DNA from: Toxonevra muliebris
Taxonomy: Eukaryota > Arthropoda > Insecta > Diptera > Pallopteridae
Direction of reading: 5' to 3'
NCBI GenBank assembly: GCA_963691655.1
Contig: OY829329.1
Location: forward strand, 6,834,708-6,898,707
Length of the DNA stretch: 64,000 nucleotides
Notes under the pieces: model-generated
Told to the model about the DNA's origin: nothing
What the model saw: only the letters and a program-made list of their open reading frames with translations
Databases searched by the model: none
Translations under genes and position numbers: made by a program
Part shown: in pieces, positions 21,501-33,500 of the stretch
How the letters are laid out: each line of letters opens with the position of its first letter
Position numbering within the stretch: the stretch's first letter is position 1

Positions 21501-24500
21501 TAATTATGTTCTCGTTACTAGACCTATACCTATGTATATGTAAATAAGAAGTTAAGGCATCTACATTGACGACCTGTTCCGCTTAGGTGCCCCACGTAGG
21601 CTTTCGCCCATGCCCTGTCCTTAACTTATTTTATGCCTGATTTTCACTATGTCATATTCCCTGTCAAAGCGAGAGAAAGAGAGAATTTTCTATATGAAAT
21701 TGGCCAACATGCTGGAAAATTTCATTGAATTTGACATAGTGAAAACCAGACATTAGTTAGTATCAGCTGCGCTCTAGCTCAAACCAATGAAACTGTCGCT
21801 TGCACCAAAACGGACCTTAGATTGCTAATGGGGTTTATGTGTGGACATTAAGTGCTTTATATGTTCAGATATCAACTAAATAAGTTAGTATTGCAAAATT
21901 AGACTGAGTATTGTCGATGTTTTAAAAATGACGAGACAACAAATCAAATTATATGTGAAAGTGTGGTTTGGGATAGGAGGGTAATTTTCAAAAGCCGTTT
22001 TCATTGGTCGATACAATTAAATTGGCCCCTAAAAAACTTATTCTAAACTTCATTACCTGTTTTTATTCTTGCAACATACATCACTGGGTTAAAACTTTGG
22101 GAAACCAAGTTGGGTTATATAGTATAGTTACTTATACAGATAGTTACCTGACTATGCTCCGTATAGCATTCTTCGATGCGTCTACGCTCATAGTCGCTCA
22201 TATTTAATTTATAGCATGGAAATGTTATATTTCCATAACTAATGCGTTCTGGTGTTGTCCTCAATGCTGGACCTTCTTTCGGTGCTACCATTACTTCAAC
22301 AACGATTAACAATAAATTTGAATTTGGGATTTTCTTTATAAAGAATGGACGTGAATCAGGCACATCAATTTTATCGCTAATGCCGTCAAGTGAATTTGCT
22401 TGTAATGCATAAAGTGTTGACTTGGTATCGCATGGATCATATTTGGGTTCGGGTTTTGGTTCCCTGAACACTTTTTCACCATATTCGTTGACATCTTCGG
22501 TACTTGGTTTTTTGCCTGTGGTATCTTTGGGCATAGCTGAATAATCATCTTCGATTTCATCGAGATATTCAATAACTAAAAGAGTATAGAGCATACATTC
22601 AAATTAGTCATTTATGATACATTAAATAAAGTAAACCGTAGGTGAAACTTACATGGTGCACCATCCGCCCACCATTGTATGCGTGTCCATTGCCAAAATA
22701 ATTCCGAGACTAACCATTTCCATGCGAACATCAATAAACGTATAGGCTGCAAGTATTGTGAGTTTGAGAATAGAATTGGTGTTTCAATTCCATAATATTT
22801 ATAAGTGAGTTTGAGCTTACATGCAATAATGAATTACTATCACTTGCGCTGGCTAGTTCATCTATACATAATGCTTGATAATCGTAAACGTCAATACTTT
22901 GGAATATGGCCTTATCGACCATCACTTGCATAACATCATCTTAATGAAAGAGAGAGAGAGAAAGAGAGAAAGTGAATAATGGCATAACTTTTAATATATC
23001 CTCGCATTTACTCACTTTGAACTTCACCAAAGAATTTTCCACTATCACTATGATTTTCACTTTGAGCTAATATTATATAAGCGTTGTTATCAATTACATA
23101 ACATTCAATTCGATCCTCCTTACAGCTGTACATGCAGCCATTGCACTGAAAATATCAAAAAAATTAAATACTTAAAAAATTAAGAATATATAAATATGAA
23201 AGTCCTAGAGCAAAAGCCTGAGTGGTTAAGAGCTTCTCATATAAAAACAAAGCAAACAAAGAGATATTAAAATTTTAAGAGCAAATGCTCTGAACGAGTG
23301 CCGTTCAGAGAGCAAAAGTGAAACAAAATATGTTCAGAACAAAAACGAGTTAAGTCGCTGCGATGTTTTTGCCCTGAAAGAATTATTAAATCATTTGTGC
23401 TCTTAGTTTAAGTTGTTTCATTTTCAATTCAAGTCGTATTACTTGTACCGTTCTTGCGCTGAGATATAAATGTATTTCACTTTTGCTCTTATAAAAATTT
23501 TAACCCGCTTTTGCACTCAGCCTCTCATATATACATAGAAAACTAATAAATTTGGATGTTTCGTTTCCAGATTTCATAGGAATATGACATAGAAAGGACT
23601 CAAATTAGAAAATTAATATTTATGTTTCAAAATAAATATCAAAAACTAGTAATTTAGCATGTTTCACTTCCTCACTTTATAGCATAATAATAACTTGAAA
23701 TGCTAAAATTGTCAATTTGATATAGTTTTTCTTAGATATACAACTTTTATATATTTTTCTTTTTAAATTCACATCAGAAACTAGTAAATTAGATGGCTAC
23801 ATTTCATAGGAACATGGAATTTGGAACACTCAAATTTGCAAATTTATACATTTTTTCTGGAAAAAAATATATAAGTTTATAAATTTACTTCAAAAAATTG
23901 CAATTTAGAGTGTTTCATTCCCATATTTCATAGGAACGAGAAACTTGAAGCACTCAAATTGAAAAAAATTTTCTAGGACATACATCAAAAGCTCGAAATT
24001 TCTTATATATTTTAAATATTTTTTAAAAACTAGTAATTATGAGTGTTTCACTTCTACACTTTATAGGTTTATGGTACTTGAAATACTCAAATTGCTAAAT
24101 TGATACAGTTTTCTCAGAAACTCGAAATTTAGCCTGTTTCGTTTCCAAATTTCATAGGAACGTGACATATGAAACCTTTTAAGAGGCATCCTCTCTCTTC
24201 CAAAAGTATTTAAATGTTTTTTTCTACTCACATTATCCTTCGATGTTATGTCATCAAATCGATTCCACATTGATGCAAGTGAAAATTGAAACCCAACAAC
24301 GCAAGCAGGTGCCTCTATGCCTCCATCACGTGGATATATTGCATGCGATGCAATCACTTTCAATTCACTGTCTTCCGCTGGATCACTAGGATGTTTCACC
24401 GAATATACAAAACTTTCGGAATGCTGATGATGCAGCAATATAGCGCTCTTATACCATGTCTCATCGATAGCAGTCGTATGATAATCACCAAATTCTTGAT

Positions 24501-27500
24501 CTGTATCGACTTCAACCTCACCATAAATGAATTGCCAACGTGTTAAACCGCTCATGGTCGCCACGAAACGTAACGTTGCATTGAAACTAGCAATTAAATT
24601 ACGTTCCTCTTCGTTGGCGAACTTCCATTCACCATAGCTAGAATTAGTGACTTTGGCATCGAAAATCAATAAATGTACCAGTTCCTTATTACAATAGTAG
24701 GCATCATTGCTTTGCGTCTTGCGGCCACAATTCACTGGAAATATTTATAACCTACTAGTTTTATATGGCTACTTTAGGTTATGAGCTCTTTACACTTACA
24801 TTCATCATCGTCATCGCGATCTGACTCTTCTTCAATATACTGCTCTGACCATTTCCAATCGTTTTGTATCATTTTGATCAGAAAATGACGCAATTCATCT
24901 TCTGGCGTTTTAAATTCATGCCCCTCCAAGTAATGATACTTGCAATAAACCCAATTCGGGTGCACTTTCCAATTTTCACCAACGAAAAACTCCGAAATAT
25001 TCACTTTCATATGTTTATTCTTGAGCACCTCTTCGCCGACTTTAATCCAGGTCTTACCATATTTACTGGGCAAAACGATACCCAATGAGAATGGGGTATT
25101 CGGTAGGGGGGCAACGAAATAATCATGTTTCTCCTCAGAAACACGACGCATTTTATCGTAATGAAATTTTACACTAACATCAGGAAATGCCTGCGATTGA
25201 TGGTGTACCATGGCGCTGCGTATTTCTAAAATCTGTGGACCGGGTTCACGTGGATTTGTGTCCTCGTAGTGCTGTTCAACTTCGGTGAAATCGATACTAT
25301 TGTAATTGGGATTAATGCGGCCACTCTGAAAAATAATAACACAGGAATGAGTTCAGTTTCATGTATATGAGCAATATTTGTTACTCACCGATATTGGGCG
25401 TAAGTCTGGGTGTAGCAAAACATAACCGTTATTTGAAACGACAAATGCGTAGCCATTTACGCCGAGCTATGCATTTGGAAGAGAGTGGAAGAAAGAAAGA
25501 GAGAGAGAGAGAGAGAGAGGGTATGAAATCAAAAATAATATAATATAGACATGAGTAAAGAACGCACTCTTTTTTCGTTTTTTTTATATGAAGTTTTTCG
25601 CTCTCTTAAATTGGGGGGGGGGAAAAAAACGAAAAGAGAGTCGGGAATCCGACTTCACAGCCATACAAATCAATGTCGCAGTTAAAATTTAAGTATGTTT
25701 TTCCGTTTAAAGCTCTGGGAACGCAATGTGAGCGTAAAACAAAAAAGAACGTGACAAAGAGAGTAAGAAATGAAAGAGCATGAGTACGAAGAAGAAAGCT
25801 TTTGGACTTTGTTTTTTTTTTATTTTGACATAATATTTTGGTTACTAAAAATGTTTTCAAATACTTTATATGCATATGAATTTAACAAATTTCAAAAAAA
25901 AAAAAAAGAAGAAAAATAGTTGATAGTGAACGCAAACATAAACAAACATAAAGAAAGTAAGCAATTGCATGGACATTGAAAGAAGTGAAGTTAGGACAAG
26001 TGTACAAGGGCAAGAGCACTGAAAAGAGCTTTCATTCATTGAAAGCCCAAAAGCTTTCATGTCGACCAGAAAAAGTTTTCTTTAAGTGGCTCATCTCCAT
26101 ATTATGTTATTTTTGATAAAACGTTTGGAAACCTTCAATAATGTGGAAATTGTTCAAGTTTTTCACCTTATATGGCAATGTTAGCTTATCAATATCTTCT
26201 ACAGGCACATCAGTCCCTGCTACACCCAATAAACGTGCACGTTTCGTAGAATTATCTTTTTGATAGGATCGATCAAATGCAGGAACCCCCACCGCTATCA
26301 TAAGACGTGCCTCCGTCGAGTTGACAGTCCATTTAAACTAAAATTTAAATATTAGTTTATTAAGTTTTTTGTATAAAATATATTTATAATCTATGTATCA
26401 ATAGTTACCGTTAAATCTGTAAATGCATGCGTCCACGTAGGTGGATGATTTTTATCTTGAAGCACCAGTGGCGTTGCTATAACATCTACATATTTCAGCA
26501 CCTCTTCGTGTACTTCATCTAACGTTTGCACATGCGAATAGTAGCCTCGATTTAGACATGCCATCCATTGTATTTCACGTACTTTTGTTACTTCTTTACC
26601 CAGCAAATATGTAAAAACACGTACGCTCATATTTGTTGTGCCATTTTCACCCATACCCCAATTGTATTTTTCAAAAACTTCCGTGGTATTACCGGATACG
26701 CCATCGGTGACAACCATTATGGCTTGATTGCAAGTACAAGTTTCATTGCAGCGACGTTTAATGTAATACTGAACAAAGAATATGAAAGGAAAAATTTACA
26801 AATAATATAAATTAAGTAGAATGTTTCATTCTCATATTTAAACCCTTAACAGTGCAGTGAAAATAAAGTAATGCAAAAAAATTTGCTGAAGAAACATGAA
26901 CTTTTGTCAAAATTGAAAATTCAAAAAGACAGCTTCAAAATGACGGCTGAAAAAATTCAAATGTTAACGAATTTGATTGAAAATCTTTAATCGGCGGGTG
27001 TTTTTGGGGTAGTTAAATGGAAATCTCTTTAAAAATTCAAAATTTCAACAAATTTTTATCTCAAAAATTGTCTGTACTTATATATTTCGCAATTGGTTAG
27101 TAAGAGAAGATGTCTTAACAAAGACTTCACCATCTTGCGTACAGAAAGGGAACTATGAAGCAACTTTTTACAAATTGATTTTTGTGATTAAGTTCTATTA
27201 ACATAAAAAAAAATGCAATATAAATTTTTTGGTCGCCATTGTGAAGCCCCTATTTTAAATTTTTAAATTTTGACTAAAAATTCGGACTCAGCAACCCCAA
27301 AAACCCCCATGTTAATATTTTTCAGCCATACTTGTTTGCCAAATCATTTTTTTGGTCGCCATTTTATAGCCGCCATTTTGAATTTTTCGATTTTGACCAA
27401 AGATTCGGATTCAGCAACCCCAAAAACCTCCGAATAAGAATTTTTAGCCAGATTCGTTAAATTTAAAATTAAAGCCGCCATTTTGCATTTTCTGATTTCG

Positions 27501-30500
27501 ACTTCAGATTCCGATTCAGCGACCGAAAAAACTTTAGAATACTTTTTGATACTCATACCATATTCGGTAAAGTTATTGTTTTTTTTAGATGCTGCTATAG
27601 CGGTCTCGACGCATAAGTGTCAGTCACATTGAAGGAATTAAGCCGACATGAAATGGGAAGCACTTGGATTGAAAATTTAATGGTTTTAAAGTTTTGTTTT
27701 AAATTGTAAACGAAAAACTATGAAGCAAACTGGTTTTGTTTTCATATTACTTAAATTTCCATATGAACGTATGAAGATCGGCCTCATGCAATACAAGCAG
27801 AGCCATCGATGTCGGTTCTCTCAGTATGCGTTCTTATCTGTTTGCATCAGAAGTTGCCATACAAAAATGTAACAGTTATTGTCTAAAATTTCTTAGAGAA
27901 ATCAAAAACTTATTTTAAAAATGGCAACACTGGTTTCCCCTTTGTGAGAAAAACATCGGTGCATATACTCGCGTAGGCTATGGTTGTATTGGGAGTATGC
28001 TCGGTGAACACCATGAAATTGTTGTTGCACCGAACACAAAGAGAGAGAGAGAGTCTTTACTCACTCTCACATCGAACACAACATATATTGTACACTGAAT
28101 ATATTATTCGCATCATAACGGCAATTTACAGGGATGTAAACTTATTCGATTTGCATCGTTATTCGAATACCAAATATTCACAAGGTGTTTTATTCGGTGT
28201 CGTATCCTCTCATTTGTTATAAATTTTCAAATGTTTCATACAAAAACAATAGTTTTTAATTTAAATTATCTTACCTTTTTCAACAATTCAAACGCTTTAT
28301 TATAAGCAATCGTTAAATTCGCATAGTTTTCTTGCTTCAGCCCTTCAATAGCCTCATTGAAAACATTTATATTTTCTGGTGTAGCTTGAACTAGCGAATC
28401 TGTAAAGCATTCTATAATATCATCAACCGTTTCTGAATATTTGAAAATCGTAAAGAAATCATTATTGGAGAAAGTATCCAATATACTGCGTATTGTAAAT
28501 TTGGCAACATGATTACGAAACCCAGTCATTGAACCGGAATTATCCAGTAATATAACAATATCCTTTGAACAAGTGGCCGTTTCAATATACCACGAACGTT
28601 TACGACAATCATAAGTATCAGCATTATTCATACTATCAACAAATTGCCATTGCGAAGCGGGATAATGACGTAATATCCCAGTATCAGAACCAAAATATTG
28701 CCACGAGAGCGCCGGATCAGATTGATAATTTTGGGCAAAGACTTTATTAAGCTCTTCGGACCACATTAGCGCCTTGAGTACTTCGGGACCTAAAAGTAAA
28801 AAAAAAAAAAAATAAAAAATATATATATGAATTCAAGAGCAGTAAAATAGAAGTAAAATCAATGAAATAAATACACTTACTTCTATCATAAATATTGGAT
28901 GGTACATGGACGGAACTTCGCCGTGTATCCACTGAGATATTATAGAAATGTGTATCGGGATTTAGTTCAAAATCCAGATACATTCTTGAATTATTTGTTA
29001 CACTTAATAAGTCTTCTAATAAGTTATTTTCATCTTCTGTAAGATTTTTACCAGGAATCCTCGAATATTTACTTGAATAATATTGAAATGCTTCAGCTTC
29101 AGATTTATTAAATTCAAAATTATTAGCAACGGATTCAGCTTCTTGCATAATGCAACGTACTGCTTCCATTTTACGTGATAGCATCCGGCCCACATTCGCA
29201 GTAATTGATTTGATGAGTTCAGTGCCATTTTTGAGCTCAACGCGTGCATTGTATTCTTTGTATTTCTAAGAGGGTGGAGGTATCAGAGATTATCCATTTT
29301 GTTTTTTTTTTTTGTTAAAAATTCATTTTTGATTTGACTTACCGCTTTGATCTCCTGCGATTTGGTCATGCGTTGCGCAAGTTCCCACAGCTCATCACCG
29401 AATTGCATAGCCCATTGTCCAACTCTGTTTTGGGGCGGGATGAAAAGATTGAAAAGATGAAACGATAAGTGGCGTTGGTAACAGATGGAATATATGTATA
29501 TGTGAGGTTGCAAACAAAAGCTTTACAACTTCTAAATTATAAATTTTTCTTAAAAGCAGAACAAAATATGACGCTGTGCCGTTTTTGCTCTGAAAAAATT
29601 TTTATATCATTTTTGCTTTTTCTAGAACACTTACTTTTTGATAATCTCAATGAAATATTACAGGTTAGACCTAAGAACATGCTACATAAACTATGAGTTT
29701 TAACCAAAGCCAGTCTGACATATCCAGAGCAGCTTCAGTTCAAAGGTTTTAATGAAATACTGTAGGCCAGACTTAAATCCTTACTGCATTAACTCAGAAT
29801 TTTGATCAGGGACTGAATTCTCTAACTGTGAGTTGTCGGGTGTACACTGAAAATTTCATAAACTTATAATTTGTGATTCTCTGACTGTAAAAATGAGTTT
29901 TTTTGTTAAAGATGTGAGTTTTTGTTCGGTGCGTATTTTTCTCAGCGGTGTACACTTTAAATCTTCTTATAGTTAAAGAATCAAGCCCCAGATCTTAGTG
30001 AAATATCGTGATCCAAATTCCCAGCTCTGTTCAAGTCAAGTTCTGCTCAACTGGAACAGTTAAAACTCGAGGATTTGGCAGTAGGAAACATTTTTTAAAT
30101 ACCGTTTGGCTAGTTCGAGTCAGCGCAGGATAGCCACACATGCTTCAGGGTTTTGTGTTATCATATTGGTTCAACTTTTAGTAATTAAACCTTTACAGGC
30201 AATGCAGACACCCCTTAAATCATACAGTAGTCAATCAATCAACTACGGGGAGAGAGGGGGAGACATGTAGTTCATATTTATCTAGTCGGAATCTTTTAAT
30301 TAAATTAAAATTCAACCAAACAAGCAGCATCAAACTCAATATCCTTGTAATCTCTATAGATCTAGATAGCTGTCAATTTATGCGCCTGACTTGTGTATTT
30401 CCGTCAACAAAAATGTCAACCACCTTTCTAAATATCTACATATCTCAGCATGTTTTGTTAGTGTGCCAAACAAAATAATACAAATAACTAAAAAAACCTA

Positions 30501-33500
30501 ATTAAATTAACATGTCTCTGGCATTTCTACGTCATCAAGAAATTTATATATGTATGTTTATAAACCAATAAAAAAAAATATGTGTGTCATTTTAATGTCA
30601 ACAAGAACTACAATACTAACACAAACCCATCAACTTAGCATTTGGCAGCAGCAGCAACAACAACAACAACTAAAACGTGATAAATAAAACACCTACATAT
30701 GTGCATACACTTAAAAACGGAGCACATACTTTTCTACATTTGTATACAAATCGGTATAGGCAGACAGACAAACAGACAGACACGTCTGTCTACCTTTCTG
30801 ACCGCAGGCAATAGCAAAATAAAATTCAACAAAAATAGAATATCAGCAGAAAAAAAAAAAACAACAGAATAGAAGCAACCAATAAGAAGAAAACAAAAGA
30901 AAATTCAACACAGCTGTTTTTTGTTTACAAACAGAAAAAAAAAAGTGAACGAGTGGTAAAACGAAAAGGACACAAAAGAGCATTGAGAGCAGAATAGAGA
31001 GCATCGAAAAAGAGAAAGAAAGTGAGAGAGTGCAAAATACAGTGCAAAAAGATGGCGAGCGAAAGAGCACGGAAATGCTTGAAAGCAACAGGTGTATAAA
31101 AGTTTTATTATTAAATAAAATATAACAAGAATCCTTCTCCGCTTTAGTTCTATATTTGCTTTATCACACTTGCTTGCATTTATTAAATATTTAACATCGC
31201 TTTTGTTTTCATTCCTAATACACTTCATGATTTCTTTCACTCTCTCTTTCTCTCTCTATTGCGCTCAACTTCATTATCATTATTATTCTTGTTATTTTGT
31301 TTGTGTATGAGCACTTGAAATCTTTTATGTTTTGTGTTCGCTGCCGCCATTTTCTCTGTGCCATACCGTTTTTCATGCATTTTCTTTCGAATGTTGCGGC
31401 GGTTTTACCTCTTCATCTTTTTTGTTTTTTGTGTACATTGTAGCTGTCATTTCTGACAGCTTGTAGTGCCCCTTTTTTTTAGTTTTTCTTCTCTTATTCA
31501 TATTTTAATTGTTATTTTTAGCTTTGGTATTGTTAATTAAGTTTCTTAATTAAATTCTTTTTTGCTGCTATTTGTTATGTTGAAGGTGCAAGTTTTCTTG
31601 TTGTTGTATATGAAAGAATAAAGCCAGATTAAAAATGTGCTGTGTATGATATTTTCTTTTATGATTTTGTGTTATTTAAAAGAATGAACTAATTAAGCAG
31701 TAACTATGAATATGTATGTACTAATAATGGATTAAAAATTCATAATTGGTATGTAGTATGTATTTATTTATATATGTGTGGTATCTATTTCAATTGGGAA
31801 CAGCAGAGTATTTAAAAAAGGTTCAGGCTACTGTTTCTAAGAAGCACACAGAAAAATATAAAAAAAATTGTCTATATGATAAGTTATTTGCTGAAGAAAT
31901 AGTAATAATTCCTCAGGTTTGTTGCTGAATAGTTTTTCCAGGTGTTCTAGTTAGTTTAAATAACATTAGATTAAAGATTTACCGAGACAAACAAATTCTA
32001 AAACATTCTTGGGTGATTTGACCGTAATTTCCGACCCATAAAACTGAGTTCCCTTGACCCATACTGTTAGATATGTAGGCGCTTTCTTGATGTTCCAACA
32101 TAAACTCCAGCACCAACTCCATCATCTGTGTTAGAGCCATCTGTGTACCAAACATGTGAGTTAGACGATGACGAAAGGCTATTCTATTCCCAGTCAATCC
32201 TGTTTGGGAATGTCACTTTGAAATTGTGTCTGAAGTTAGGGTTAGAAATGAGTGCATTTCAGTTTCATCCCTGAGTAGAGTTTCGCCTATGCGTACTGTA
32301 GTTTCTTCAGTTTCTAAAATGAGTTTCCTGTAAACAAGAAGTAGCTGGACATTGCAAAGTGAAAATCGCTCCACCGTTTCTTCCATACCCGTGGGTATGA
32401 AATGCGTCGCATTCTTCTGATGGCGTCGACTCTTAATCACTTTATGTCTCATAGGAGTGGATGAAATAAAATCGAAGAAGAACATAGGGAGGGTGCAGTC
32501 AATGTTTCTGGATAAAGAAGTTCGTTTTAAAGGAGCTTAGGAATGATCAACTCATTTGGAGTATTAATACTTCCTTGACTTGATATTTTGTTTTTGATTC
32601 TTGATTGAGATTTCCTCAAAATTAGTATGGGAATGTCTAGAGCTCCTAAACACATTAGGTAAGACAAATAAGGTCACCTTATTCTGGTTACCCTGGACAT
32701 ACAGGTATTTATGCTAACGAAATAGCCGCCAACCTAGCAAGGAAATCAGCGGCCAAGACATACATTGGCCCTGAACCCATGGTAGGTCTAGGAATCCAAA
32801 CCATAAAAAGCACTTCCAAAGATAAGGAATGGAACAGCAGGGCACTCCTTCCAAAGCTTAGACAATCAAAGCTGCTCATTGGGAACTTCGACCCTGAAAG
32901 AGCGGCCTTTTGTTTCAAGCTAAGGAAAGACTAACTCAGACTTATCGTGGGCATTGTCTCAGGACATTGTAAACTGGGAGAACACATAAAGAACTTAGGT
33001 ATAAATCAGGATAACACATGTAGGTATTGCCAAAACGACAAGGAAACATCAGAATATATCCTAATGCACTGCCAGGCACTTCCCCGCAGTAGAAAAATAT
33101 ACTTGGGTTACTATCACCTCGAAAGTAGAGACATCATAGCCTTGAAGCCACATCAGCTACTGAGATTCATCAGCAAGATTGACTTATCTGATAGCTTATA
33201 ACCAAGCTACGATCGGGGGTGAAATAGAACTTTATGGTGGCAGTACATGTCACCCATACAAATCAATCAATCAATCAATGATTAGAATTTATGAAATATT
33301 CACCGGGAAGGAGGGAAAAGCTTTAACCCCAAGTGTAATTCTATTAAGAAATGAGGCGAAGTGGGAGTTCTTTGCATTATGTCGTATTTTCCCAGATCCA
33401 GTAACTGGTTCCCAGATCCAGTAAATGGTTCCCAATAATGGTGTGCATACACTCACGGTAGAAATGAAACTTTGTTGCTTACTTGAAAATTATTAAAAAA

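Noticed and set aside
25565..25640. Hairpin of CTCTTTTTTCG / CGAAAAGAG as a MITE
   Set aside because: Arms are low complexity and the surrounding poly-G run obscures boundaries; used only as an unoccupied TTAA site.
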